A stretch of 64,000 nucleotides of DNA. It comes from Argyresthia goedartella (taxonomy: Eukaryota; Arthropoda; Insecta; Lepidoptera; Argyresthiidae). A program made the translations under genes and the position numbers. Numbering within the stretch: the first letter of the stretch is position 1; every line of letters starts with the position of its first letter. The stretch spans positions 26,096,552 to 26,160,551 of the forward strand of contig OX463832.1 in the NCBI GenBank assembly GCA_949825045.1. The letters are read 5' to 3'. The notes below the pieces were generated by a model, which saw only the letters and a program-made list of their open reading frames with translations, searched no databases and was not told the origin of the DNA. Of this stretch, positions 1 through 13,700 are shown one piece after another.

Positions 1-1613
1 GAATGTGTTATGTATTTTTTACCTATAATTAAAAAAAAATAATAATAATATTAAAAAAAAAATACAGCTTGACCACAGCTTGAGTGGTTCCTTTTCAGTG
101 TTATCAGGTGAAAATACCAAAGAAATACCAAAAAAGTTTCAATTCTACAGATATTATAGGTACAAAAATTTGGCGCTTTACTAAAATTATACTAATATCA
201 TTCTGCAGTGCCTCAAATACTACTAGTTTAGAAAGTACCAAAAATGGTCACACTGCTGAACGTCACTCTTTCAACATTGCGTTTCGTTCATTTAAAAATA
301 ATATTCGTCATTCATATTTTGATATACAATCCCATTTATTTTTGAACCTGTTAAAATACAAAAATGAAATCACAGTAATATATGTCTCTGTCGTTAAAAT
401 TTTCATTTTCATAAAATTTGCCCTAGATTTTACAAATCATCTGAAATCTGTAAAAAAGTGTACAAAACGTAATCAAAATGAAGGATGAAGGGCAGCCAAT
501 CAGCTGACAACTCTGAAGGTCTATTTTTCCATGTTGTAAAATCTAAATTCATAGAAAATATTACATAAAACTTTGCTTTGTTGATACAACAGTTGTTATT
601 AGCTTTTAAGTTAACTAGAGAACACTATTGAACACTATTTGACTATATTTGACAATATTTATAACACTTGGTAAGTGCGCTCCCAGATTTTACAGATAAG
701 TAAGATAATTTTTCAGATTTCAGGCTTTGCCTTAACCTTGAACGGGTTTCAGGGTAGTTCCTGGTTTGATTTGGTGTCCTCATAACCTGTGCGTTAACGA
801 CATTACCATTGAGATCACAGATTTGTGCCCAAATCTTTTTCTACCTATGTATTTAGGTAGATATGTACCTGCAGTAAATGGGCGCAATAGAAGATCAAAT
901 CAGTCAGAAGGACCATCTCCTCCCTGAATCTCGACGAAATTCTAGGTTAGATTACTACGGTGGTGTGTATTATGGTTTATTATCATGGTTTCTTCACAAT
1001 AACAAATCAGTTAACACTTATTCGTCTTGCTTATCGAATATGTATTACCATATTATTTAAATCTTATCAAAACTATCATGGATATTAATATGACATTACA
1101 GGATAAATATCTTTCATTTTTTGCAGCTTCTGAGATGAAGACAGTCCCAGAATATGTAAAAACATGGAAGAGTGATCAGAGCTCGAGATACCAAAAAATG
1201 ACAAATATTATATATTGCACAACACAGTAGTTTAGGTTATGAACATTTATTAGATGAATACAAGAGGTACTAACCTCATTGTTATCAGTTGTAATCTTGT
1301 TATCTTGATAATTTAAGAAAATCCAATATTATTTTCATTATATAAAATTTTACTTTTAGGTCACTTGTAAAGTGTTACTTGCAATTCCATCGTATTTAAT
1401 GTTGTTGCATAAAATATATTAAAATTGTGTTGAAAACAGAAATAATATTTATAGTAATACAGAAACCAATGTTACCATTATATATATAGTTAATAACCAA
1501 AGAGTGTGCACATATTTAAATGATAATTTAGCCAGAAAAAATAATCAAGACAAAATAATCAAAATACTAGGATATCAAAAGTAGATTTAGATTAGTTGTT
1601 GTTCCTGAGTCAT
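1..1613 (+). other. Upstream region of SLC25A44, no recognisable gene
   Basis: This is AT-rich sequence. A CCAAT box next to an E-box-like CAGCTG (496-506) and a GTAAGT donor-like site at about 671 could belong to a promoter and a non-coding first exon, but nothing proves this. A 134-codon open stretch (84-488) has no recognisable domain. No mobile element is recognised. Confidence 0.3.
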
Positions 1614-1791
1614 ATGGGCGACCAGAAAAAGGTTGCCAACAAAGAAGTTCAGATCAATTCGAGTGAAAAGAAATCCAAGATGGCCGCCACAATAGTGGAG
1701 AGTCCGCCTCCTCAGCTCATCACCAATATTGAGTGGAGTATGATGGATAAGAGCAAGTTCTTCCCACTGTCCATGCTGAGCAGTTTCACAG
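1614..1791 (+). CDS. SLC25A44: SLC25A44 coding exon 1
   Basis: This exon starts at ATG 1614 and ends with a G before donor GTAATT (phase 1). It encodes a polar, lysine-rich N-terminus and then a segment ending NIEWSMMDKSKFFPLSMLSSF, which aligns with the conserved start of the family (an IEW followed by a D/K-rich stretch). The polar leader of about 35 residues is longer than in vertebrate homologues. The next ATG in frame is at 1680, so the N-terminus could be shorter. Confidence 0.88.
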
Positions 1792-4700
1792 GTAATTTTT
1801 TTTTTGTAAAGCCACGAAGGTATTTAAAAAACAAAGCCAGTGCAAGTCGGGCTCGCACTTGAAGGGTCACATACCTTCATATGAGAAAATAAATTGTGCA
1901 GGCCACCCTGTACTAACTTTCTCGCATGTTGCTTTCAGTGTTGTTATTTAAATAATAGTTTGTGGATATTCGGTTGCAGGCGTTTAGGAGATGTTTTAAG
2001 AAGTTCTAAGATACAAGAAGTATACAGCCAAAAGGTGATTCTTAGGGACATCATTCTGATCAATTTTTACTATGGAACCAATGTAATCAGAGCAACTTTA
2101 TTTTTCTTATCTCAGTACATTCTGGGCCTAGCGCTCACCTGAGTTATATGGTGGAGTTGAAAATAAAGTAGCTCTCATCAAATCGGCCCCATACTAAAAG
2201 TTGTTCAGAATGATGTCCCTAAACAACCACTCCACCATACACAACAACTCCTTTCTACTGTAACCATGCCCCGCACTATGAGCTTATTCCGCCCGCCGCC
2301 TAATGTACGGGATATTGTATGTGTGCATATTGTATGGGAGCTACCATTTTTAGAGTTTTGCGGTAATAACCGAGTAAGCCATGTTATAGATAATATTAAG
2401 AGATACTATGACGAGAAGTTTGAAAAAATATTGTTAGTCCCGTTTTTGAATAAACTCAATAAATGTGTTTGGTTTGTATGATAGGTACCTTAAATAATCA
2501 AGTCATCCAAAAAAATAATATAGTCCTAGATATTTACAAAATAACCCTATTTGAACTTTCATTGGATTTCGGTTCAATGGTTTAGTTAGGCTCTAGAGCT
2601 GACAATGGAAAACAGCCATCCATACATACACACGCACACACACGCATACACATATGTTTTTTTTCACTTTTTCGGACTAAGTTAACGATAGAGAACGTAT
2701 CCCCATTAAAATCTCTACCTCGATTTTTTTAGGATTACAATACTTCATACTTAATCAAATATCTACGCAAAAGATAATATTGTTAAATTGTGCCACTTAT
2801 TGGGAAGCAACTACTCATCCTGTGCCACAGGGCTTGCCCTTTTTTAGGGAGTAGTGAACATTGTAATTGTATATCTTTTTCCTAAATAAAGTTATGTTTA
2901 TGTTTATGTTCCTTAATTTTTACTTCGTTCAACTCGAAAGTAAAAATAAAAAATAAATCTTGTTGCTTCTATGGACTATGGACCTCTTTCAATTAACCAA
3001 CTTCAAAAAAAGGAGTGTTTCTCGATTCTATATGTAATTATGTAATATTATCCGAAACGCAAAATATTCATACATTTTATTCTTTCAGGGCTGCCAAACA
3101 AATATACAACGTTTCATAGGTGAATGTATGTTTGTATGTTTATTTGTTTTCGTGTTATTCCGAAACTGTGGATCTGATTTTGACCATTTTTTTTATTGAC
3201 TTGATTGATTGATTATTACATTTACTCCAATTTAGGGAAGAAGTTTAATCAAAATCGGTTCAGTTATTTTTAAGATTTGGACTATCACGTGTAGCCGATA
3301 ATAAGGAGCAAACACGGATTTGTGGAACTTCTGAAATCTTTGTCCAGAAATGCCCTTCCGGCGTGACAATGCCACGCACGCAACTCACGTGCAACTGTGC
3401 GTCTTATTTTCTGTAATGTCTGTTGTGTTTGTTCCAGTCCGCTGCGCCCTATACCCCCTAACGCTAGTCAAGACCCAGATCCAGATCCAGCGCCGACAGG
3501 AGGCCTACAAGGGCGTCGTAGACGCGATCACCAAGATATACGCTGCGGAGGGCGTGTCGGGACTGTACCGCGGCTTCTGGCTGTCTAGCGTGAGTGACAA
3601 CAGTTGCTGGGACTACAGTTAGCGGGACTTCAGTTAGTGGGACTGTAGTTGGTGGGACTGCAGTTAGTGAGACTAGCGTTTGTTGGACTGCAGTTCGTGG
3701 GACTGTAGTTACTGGGACTGTAGTTAGCGGGACTGCAGTTAGTGGGACTTCAGTTAGTGAGACTGCAGTTGGTGGGAATGTAGTTAGTGGGACTGCAGTT
3801 AGTGGGACTACCCTTTGTTGGACTGCAGTTCGTGGGACTGTAGTTGGTGGGACTGCAGTTAGTGAGACTAGCGTTTGTTGGACTGCAGTTCGTGGGACTG
3901 TAGTTAGTGGGACTGTAGTTAGTGGGACTGCAGTTAGTGAGACTGCAGTTGGTGGGAATGTAGTTAGTGGGACTGCAGTTAGTGGGACTACCGTTTGTTG
4001 GACTGCAGTTCGTGGGACTGTAGTTAGTGGGACTGCAGTTAGTAGGACTGCAGTTAGTTGGGCTATAGTTAGTAAGACTGCTATTAATGGAACTGCAGTT
4101 AGTGAGACTGCAGTTTGTGGGACTACAGTTAAAGCGACTACAAATAGTGGCATTGCTGTTAGTTGGACAGCAGTTAGTGGGAGTGCAGGCAGTGGGCCTA
4201 TAGTTAGTGGGACTTCAGTAACTGGGACTAGAGTGTGATCACAGTTTCTGTGACTACCGTTAATGTGACCGCAGATACTGTAACTGATGTTATTTTGACT
4301 AAAGTCGTTCAACCACTTCACTTCAACTAAAATAACCACGCCAAACAATACGGTTCGACAAGGGATAAATCGACTACGGATGCAGGCATTACCCTATAAC
4401 TCATATTTTCTCTGCGTGGGAGGCCGCTCAATGCGGCGTTTTTTTCAATCTGTCGAAGGCATTTGATTGTGTTGATCATGATATAGTTATAGTTTATCGC
4501 GGGCCACTTTTCCGCAACTCGACGTGTTAGATTTGCGCCTATTTTGCGTGACTTGGGTCGGGGGCACTATTCCTGCCAACCCAGCTCCTGTAGGAAGCCT
4601 AGCAAACCCTTGATGTTGCCGACGACTCCCTGGAGCGACCTCGGCGTCCCAAGGTGTGTTGCCCGGTTGATGGCCAGAACATTCCAACAAGACGTGGGTG

Positions 4701-7700
4701 GCTATTTCCTCGACCACCATGCAGGCTCTGCACATGGGGCTGTCCGTGACACCTAAAGTGTGTAAATGTTTGTTTAGCAAAGCGTGTCCATTTATCGCTC
4801 CGGTTACCAAGCGAAGCTATGGCCTCTTGAGCTTCGGAAGTTTACTCGATAATCCGGGTCTGATCATCGGGAGGGCCTGTCTGACTTGCTAGCAGGTATC
4901 CAAGGTTGACCAATAACGTTGGTGAGTTACCTTTGTATGTTGTCGTAGGGTTTTCCTCAACCAGCTGAATAGAAATGGTATTATGGGTTCTGGTCACTCC
5001 ACCGTCTGTTCCGAATCCAACCTTGCCAGTGCGTCGGCTGTATCGTTGCCGCGCGAGCCACTGTGTCCCTTTATCGACTGCAGGGTAACAATACTGTGGT
5101 CACATACCTCTGACAGGGCTTGGTGACACTCGTATATAAGCCCAGAACTGATGATGTTGTTTTGTAGGGCTTGCAGAACTGCTTTGCTGTCGGATAGTAT
5201 GGGGGTAGGGAAATCCTTTACCTCTCTTTATGCAATAGCTGTAGTAGCCATTATGATGCCCATTCACTGGGCTTGGAAGACGGTGTTATGGGCATCTAAT
5301 GATGTTGATTTCCTCATGTTTAGATCTTCCGAGAATGCCCTGGCGCCTGTACCTGAGTTTGTTTTAGAACCGTCTGTGTAAATCATTAGTTCTCTTTGTC
5401 AAAGGGTATACAATACAACTGCATGAAGGAAGACCCTTGGGAGGGCCTCACCCAAGGGTCTTCCTTCATGCAGTTGTATTGTATACCCTTTGTCGAAGAC
5501 ATATTGCTTGGGTATCCTGTCAATCGCCGCTTCTAATAGCAGCTCCTTACCGATTTACTCATCGAGTATTTCAGTGTGGGGTACCTTAGCATGTCTCCAT
5601 AGGTTGAGTTTTTAAGACGCACCGCAGTTGCAGCCGCCTCTTGCTTGATGAAGAGGTGAAGCGGCGGCAGATCCAGTATGACTTCCAAGGCCGTAGTGGG
5701 TGTGGTCCTCATGCATCCCGTTGCTGCCATGCAAGCCAGCCTCTGGAGTCGTTGTAGTTTAGCTTCGACAGTGGATATTTTGGTTCGTGGCCTCCAATCT
5801 ATCGCGCCTTAGCTTATTATCGGTCTGATGACAGCTGAGTAAAGCCAAAGGGTAGTTTTCGGAGTTGGACCCCAGGTTTTACCTACCATTCTTCGGCGCG
5901 GCCAAAATATGCAGTCGCTTTATCACTCTTGTTATTCAGATGTTTGCTCCAATTCAGCTTGTTATCTAGTATTACACCTAGGTACTTTACCTCAGCAGGA
6001 AATTGTAGCTCTGTACCAAACAACCTGGGTGGGCGATAATTCCCCAGATCGCGCCTGTTGGTGAACATTATCATTTCCGTCTTACTTGGGTTGACTGATC
6101 GTTCGTTTATTGTGCACCAGCGTTTCACGATCCGCAGTGCTGCTTGGGAGACATCACATACAGTACTTCTGACGATTCCACTTGTTAGTATCACTATATC
6201 ATCGGCATATCCTACCGTATAATAGTGTTGTGTGTTCAGTTTAGTGATGAGGCCGTTCGCCACCAGGTTCCAAAGCAGCGACGAGAGGACACCTCCCTGG
6301 GGGCATCCCTTCGCTATCAATGCGTGTTGGGATTCGGTTGAAGTGAGTTTAATGGCTCTTTTAGTCGACATATTACCTATCCACTCCACCGTAACTGCAT
6401 TTGCTCTGTGTTTTACCAGTCTTGTCGAAGGCTGCTTCAATATCAATGAAGATACCTAAGCATATAGACTTGCTGTTGATTCTTAAATTTTGCAAACAAC
6501 AGAATGGAGAGCTGATTCTGCAGATTTACCTTGACTGTAGGCGCGCTGATTGATGCAAGGGTATATTACTCAGGGCCTTATCTCGCAGATCTCTATCGCA
6601 TAGCCTTTCCATCGTTTTCAGCAGAAACGAGGTAAGGCTGATTGGTCTAAAGGATTTAGGATATGAGTAGTCGCTCTTACCTGGCTTGGGTATGAGAATT
6701 ACTTTTACCTCTCTCCAGTGTCTCAATAACGTTGGTGAGTTACCTTTGTGTGTTGTCGTAGGGTTTTCCTCAACCAGCTGAATAGCAATAGTGTTATGGG
6801 TTCTGGTTCCTCCACCGTCTGTTCCGAACCCAACCTTGCCAGTGCGTCGGCTGCTGCGCGAGCCACTGTGCCCCTTTATCCACTGCAGGGTAACAATACT
6901 GTGGTTACATACCTCTGACAGGGCTTGGTGACACTCGTATATAAGCCCAGAACTGACGATATTGCTTTGTAGGGCTTGCAGAACTGATTTGCTGTCGGAT
7001 AGGGAAATCCTTTACCTCTCTTTCTGCAATAGCTGCAGTAGCCATTATGATTCCCATGCACTCTCTTCTGTGTAGTCTCTTCCTCCGTCCATTTGACCGT
7101 CCTTAGTAGTTGACAGTCAGGGAAGTGTGTCTGTACTAACGTACATTCTGCCTCTTCTAGAGTGTTGGTAAGTGTGTTGTCCACTTTGCGCAGGGATCCA
7201 AGGGTTTAATTGGAATGTTGGCAGAGAACCTTCCTTACCCTGTTCGCCTACGCGCAGCTCTCGATGTTGCTGCAGAACTTGCGCCACGAGTTTGTACTTC
7301 TGTATCGTAGGCGCTGTTTATACTGGGAATTAGCTGCCTTCTAGTTGTCCCAGTCTTCATCTGCAGCTGTGTTCATTGCCCTGTTTAGTAGACGCCTTAC
7401 TTTACTTCCGAGCCTCTCCAGCTCAGGTCCCGACCAGTCAGCACTGACGTTGACCCTTGCTACTGGAGTTGCTAGGGGGCATGCATGGTGGTAGCTAACC
7501 GTGACGGCCTCAGTTAGGTTGCTTACCTGGTGTTCTAGCCTTGGCACCCGATATCCTTGCCGGCACTCCCTGCTGTTTCAGGAGCTGATCCAACCGTTTG
7601 CCATATTACACTCCACATGTTGATCATGATATGCTTCAATTAAATTAATTCATTAAGGAGTTAGAAATAAAGCGTTAGATTTACTAATATTTTACTTAAG

Positions 7701-10700
7701 AGTTTATTTATGGGGTGTAAAAATCGACGATCCACAAGATTCCAAATTAGGCCCTTTTTAATCCTGGTATATATCAACGATTTGACTTTTGTGGTGGAGA
7801 ACTTGACTATGTCAGAATTGTTTGCTGATGATACTTTACTGGTCTTTAAAAATTTAAAGAAAAAATGATTTTGATGATTTTAATGATGTATTTTCTGTAA
7901 CGTTGAATTGGATTACAGTTAATAATTTATTGTTCAACGCTGTTAAAACCAAGTGTGTCAAATTGTCACTTCCAAATGTCAGATAAGTTGAGACCAGTTT
8001 AGTGTTGACACACGTTAGAGTTAGTAGATGAAATGAAGTTTCATGGAATTACCATTGATAGCAAATTGCAGTGGGGACCCTACATATAAAAATCAGCTAG
8101 ATTAAGTCCTGCTGTTAGGAACATAGGACAAAACACGGATGTGGCTACCTCTAGCCTTGTCTATTTTAGTTACTTTCTTAGTGTATGGTAATGGTATCTT
8201 GTTGTGGCGGAAAGCAGCGGATATTCAAAGTATTTTTATATTACAGTAAAGAGCTATTCAAGCAAGTTATAATTTAAAACGCACAGACACCCTAAGAGAT
8301 ATTTTTAACGTAATTAATATACTAGTCATTATTATTCGGAAATATAATGTATATACGCAAGAATCTTACAATATTTTCCAAACTTAGCGATAGCTGTAAT
8401 GTTAACCTAAGAAACAATCACAGACTAGTTGCGCCCCGGTTTAGACACGCGAAAGATTCAAGGGTTAGTGCATTCTCTACCACAACAAGATACCTCTAGA
8501 GATTTTGAAACTGCAATTTAAAAACCATGTAAAAACGACGTTGTCCTAAAAGATATATAACAATGTTCACGATTACTTAGTATTAGTCTATGTGACTGAT
8601 ACATAATGAAGGGCATTATAACTCGAGTGTGAGTGTATGAAACGAGCCGAAGGCGAATTTCATAATAATATCACGCGAGAGTTTTAATGCCTAATTATGT
8701 ACATACACTAGTTTATCTACACACATATCATAAGCTCTCTGTGATGTGTTCATGAACCGCATGGTCGACCGGCATTGTGGCATTGATTATTGCTCTGCAG
8801 TTGTTTAGCTTGTTCTGTAGTACCAACTTCACAGACAAACTAGGGGCGGCACGCACGTTAAGACGAGGATAATGTAAAACTATTAGGTAAAAACTCATTT
8901 CTTATCTGAAAATTTGTACATTATGGTCATAATGTACAAATTTTCAGATAAGAAATGAGTTTTTACCTAATAGTTTTACATTATGGATTATGGTCATAAT
9001 GTACAAATTTTCAGATAAGAAATGAGTTTTTACCTAATGGTTTTACATTATGCTCGTCTTAACGTGCGTGCCGCCCCTAGTTTGTCTGTGAAGTTGGTAC
9101 TACAGAACAAGTTAAACAACTGCAGAGCCACAATGCCGGTCAAAAATGCGGTTCCTGAACACATCAAAGAGAGTTATATGTGTGTAGATAAACTAGTGTA
9201 TGTAACTGTACATAATTAGGCATTAAAACTCTCGAGTATTAAAACCCTCCATTATATAGCAGTCACATAAACTACTATAAAGAAGTTCCTGATTGAAAAA
9301 TGCTATTATGATAGTAAATAATTCTTCAATGATAAATTTAATACTTTTATCTACACACGTATCATAAACCCTCTTTACTGCATTATATAAGAAATGAGTT
9401 TTTACCAAATAGTTTTACATTATGCTCGTCTTAACGTGCGGTTTTTAGACGCAGTAAGGAGGGTTTATGATACGTGTGTAGATAAAATAATTACTATTGT
9501 AATAATTGTATTAGTTAAACACAACCAACGTTTAAAAGACATCTAAAATGAATCTGTGAGAGATTCTCCACCCTACTCCTCCCAAAGTGGTCCAATGTAA
9601 AAAAATATATATTTTTATTAAATAAACGTTGATTTGATTGAATTGATTAGCTGTAGTTGCTGAGACTACATTTAATATCTGATAATGATGAAACTGTAGT
9701 TTCCTCTTTCTTGCACCACAGTTTCAGATAGTGTCGGGTGTGTTCTACATCTCTACCTACGAGGGGGTGAGGCACGAACTGCGCCAGTACGACCTCAGCC
9801 CGCGGACAAAGGTAAGAGATGTTGTAACCCCGCGTGCGTGCCTCCAGAGAGCCCAAAGAACGGAGAAGCATGGCACATACACCAGGTTTTGGAGCACAAA
9901 TGGAGGACTCCGGATTCGAAGTTGTAAATTTGGCAGCGGATTGCTTCAATTATGCTTTAAAACTTGAGTAGCACCATTCTAAGGAATCGCAAGTGTTCTT
10001 GGAGATCCAGCTTGAGGTTGCTGGCGTGATTTTCCCCAGCAAGCCCACGGTTTTTAGCTTATAGCGCAGCTTCTATTGAGGCTCTAATTCAAGCACTTCG
10101 CAGTCAGAGTGCCCCATTTGTGCTCTAAAACCTGGTGTATGTGCCATGCTCCTCTGTTCTTTGGGCTTTCTTGAGGCTCGTACACTACAACCCCAGCCAC
10201 CGCACTATAGAGAGAGAGACTGACAGCCAGTTGCAGTAACGATCTTTAAATTTTAAATCCCCGCAAAATGGGCTTAACGTCAAGACTTTGTCTAAAACTA
10301 AATAAAAAACTATTGCCTATGGTAGCTGTAGACCTCGCGAGTGACACTTCATTTTAATAACACATACAAACTTATGAATGCAGCTGGTTACGTACATGGA
10401 GTGTGAAAGTAGCCGCACTAATAACTTTGTAAACTACATTTAGACACAACCTATTGGCTTTTCGCTAAAATGATATAGCCTGTTACTCTCATGGTCTCTA
10501 CAAATCCAACGACACCACATTTGTTAAAATCCGTCAAGCTGTTCGGACTGTAGCGGTTTTTTGAAATTTTAAAACCCCCACTACACCGCCATTTTGAAAA
10601 TTTTCCAAAAACTGAATCGACAGAAAAAACTATTTAATTATCGAACCTGCTCACAAAGAAATCACGAGAATCTGTTGAGAACTGCGGCCTGTAGAGGATA

Positions 10701-13700
10701 ACATCCACACACACATCCAGACATACGAATGCATTTTGGCCCCATCCTGAAACGGAGACGCTTCGCACGCTCGGCCAAAAAAGTAAATTTTATGGAACTG
10801 ACACGCCATTAGCGTAATTAGGTGCTTTATTTAAAGATCACATTATCAGTGGAAATCTCTGGAATGATATACAATGCGGGATTCGTTGACTCACGACCTT
10901 TGTGGCGCAGCGGTTGTGGCTTTGCCTACAATGCGAGAGGTCCCGGGTTCGATCCCCGGCTGGGGGTAGAGAAAAAAAAAACCCAGCTCTTGGATGTTTA
11001 TATGTGTGTGACGTCACTGTTTCTGGTCCCCACGACACAGGTTATCCTTGTGTGGAGCTAGAAGCAATGTACGTGCCAATATGTAAATGTTCTATGTTTA
11101 TATTTTGGCGTCATTTTGACTGTCATTCGTTCAAGTATCGTACGTTTTCTAAATTTATTGCAGTGCTGGAACACCATTGCAAACTCTGCGTTCATTGTAA
11201 TAATCGCTTCTGACCCACCGTACCACCGCCCATACCCCCGTGGTACGGTGGGTAATTATTTCAAAAACAATACCACCAATTAATAGTGATGTTCACATTT
11301 GTAGCTATGGAGTATAGATAATACATTTACAATTAAAAAATAACAAAACACGAACTCTAGGATTCTAAGAACAAAACGTGACACATTATTACACATTAAC
11401 GTAGTAAGGTCAATCTCCACCGACCGGACAGCACGGCATCGGATGGAAACGGACACGGCGGTATCCGATCGCATACCGCCGCATTCGTACGCATCCGTAC
11501 GCATGCGGCCGGGTGCCGTTGCGGCGGGCGCATCGTTTCGCGGCTAAAAGTCTAGAGTGCTGACGTGTGCTACGAGTATTTTTTTAAAAATAATTGATGT
11601 TGACGTAGTATTACTGGCTATTGCATTAGAAGAAGAAGGAGAAAATGATCTTAACCTTCGAGCGTATGCGGCGGCAGCTGAACACATCCGTTCGGCTCCG
11701 ACAAGATGCGTTCAGCTGCCGCCGCACGCGCCCGCCGATATGCTGGTGTTATTGATCTGGCAATATAGATTTTACACACTACATACAAGATTTATTTTCC
11801 TTTCAAGATTGTAAAATGCGTTTCCGTCCGATGCTGTGCCGTCCGCTCGATGGATATAGACCTGTAGGAAACTTTCCTCCACAGGCATCAAGCGACGTAG
11901 CATAGCACAGGTGATAAGGCCTCCCTATATGATGACACCAAAAATGCTTACGTCCTTTATTTGTCTAACGCATGAGCTACTGAAATTTCATTGTTAACTA
12001 ATTCCATTTGGACCATTGTTATGAAATCGTCATTTACGATTTGGTGGGGTCTTCTTTTTTTAGGAACATATTCTGTTTCATGAGCATTTTTCATTACGTT
12101 CAGTAAACGCATCAAAGTGACGGTGTTCTTGTATGCAATTTGTTAATTTTGGAGTGAAATGCTTCTAATACTTTTGTGGTTCGATAACGTTGACACTGAA
12201 TACTTCTGGTGAATGTGTTTTAAACCAAAACCTGTCAATGTATTTTATAAATTTTGATATGCGAGGTAAGTCCTCACATTGCGATTTTATATAATCAAAG
12301 CCCTGTGATATAAAACCTACGGGCAACAACGGAAGAGCAGCCGTTATGCCTACTATTCGCCGCTCAGGTTTAGTTTTTGTGTTCTGAAATTTTGCCGATT
12401 TCGCTTTTTTCCAAATGCTTCGTGACCAATGGTAATAACACCCTTTCATTGTAATATTTGGAAGGACTTTTAAAACCGCATTCATAGCCGCCCTTTCGTA
12501 GTCGCAATGAATTTTGTCTGGTTTCCATCCAGGGATAACTGACTTAATCATTTCGAAAAGAATAATATAACTTTTCTCTTTGCGGACAGACATCAGTGCA
12601 AAAATGAATGGCTTCACTCTGGTTACTTCTCTGGTACTACTGATATCGCCATGAATATTAAATATTTGTGCGAATGGTGCCGGGCAACAGTAAAATGTAC
12701 CATCAATAAAATACTCATTTATATTCGGAATTATCTGCCGAGATGATTTGTAACTAAAAACTAAAATACGAGTTTGCAATCCAGCTTCGTCGTTGCAATA
12801 ATCAGCTATAAGTAAATCTTTGAATTGTACTCGCACTTCTACTTTTTCTACATTTCTGAACACTGTCCTAGACACTTGTGCGTCTTTATTTCTGGCGTCA
12901 TACAGGAAATGCTTTACACTTTCAAATGGACTTAAACTCCCATTCGCTAAATTTAAGCCGCGGTTTTTATAATTCCTCTCTTTTGTTTCATATACTCCTT
13001 GAATCGGTTCGTCAGATGCTACAACTTTTTCCCGTAATTCACACATTTCCTTTAATATTACATTCTTATTAGGATCTGCTTCACATGCATGATCATTTCT
13101 TCGTATGATAATGTTTTTATCCTAAAGACAAAATAAAGTTTGGGTTATTGTGTGCACCATGATTCATTCATTAAGAATTGGCTTAAAGACGTAATCAAAA
13201 ATAAAGCAATAATAATATTAAAGAATTGTGAAGAAAATACCAACTTCCGCAACTGTTATAGTGCCACTACATTTCGTTTTGGCATAAGATGAGCACCGCC
13301 ATAACACTGTCCCATTTTTAGGGTTCCGTACCCGAAGGGTTCCAAACGGGACCCTATTACTAAGACTTCGCTGTCCGTCCGTCCGTCCGTCCGTCCGTCT
13401 GTCACCAGGCTGTATCTCAAGAACCTAGCTAGCTAGAGAGTTGAAATTTTCACAGATTATGTATTTCTGTTGCCGCTATAACAACAAATACTAAAAAACA
13501 GGATAAAATAAATATTTAAGGGGGCTCCCATACAACAATTCTTTCAATACCACATACAAACTTATGGATGCACCTGGTTACGTACATGGAGTGTGAAAGT
13601 AACCGCACCAATAACTTTGTAAACAATATTTTGCTGTGTAAAATCCAAACTATTCACTCCACGCCATCGCTTCCATTGAACGGTGGTACGGAACCCTTCG

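Larger units (their letters stand above)
4485..7617 (-). mobile_element. R1/LOA/I-group LINE insertion, rearranged and broken
   Basis: This minus-strand LINE sits inside a Jockey remnant, flanked by the 15-bp target duplication TGTTGATCATGATAT (4470-4484 and 7618-7632). From its 5' end (right) it shows the endonuclease tail (RRLLNRAMNTAADEDWDN, 7341-7547), RT pieces (GCPQGGVLSSLLW, YADDIVI; 5883-6726) and an RNase H plus Cys-rich C-terminus (SPMCRAC, 4487-4810). It is related to the better preserved copy at 58.4-64 kb. It is non-functional: many stops, an internal 42-bp palindrome, and a displaced second copy of the RNase H segment. Confidence 0.88.

Noticed and set aside
84..488. 134-codon open frame upstream of the gene
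   Set aside because: No recognisable domain, AT-rich composition, and no coding signal beyond its length.
3464..4348. 294-codon minus-strand and 214-codon plus-strand open frames rich in Thr/Val/Ser
   Set aside because: Both arise from the 15-bp minisatellite, whose period is a multiple of three; no start context, splice support or domain.
10893..10965. tRNA gene
   Set aside because: Box A and box B are present, but the acceptor and anticodon arms do not fold properly and a poly(A)-bearing body follows: a SINE.
12165..13046. Domesticated MULE-derived host gene
   Set aside because: Frameshift near 12,170, missing N-terminal finger and inserted repeats indicate a dead transposase.
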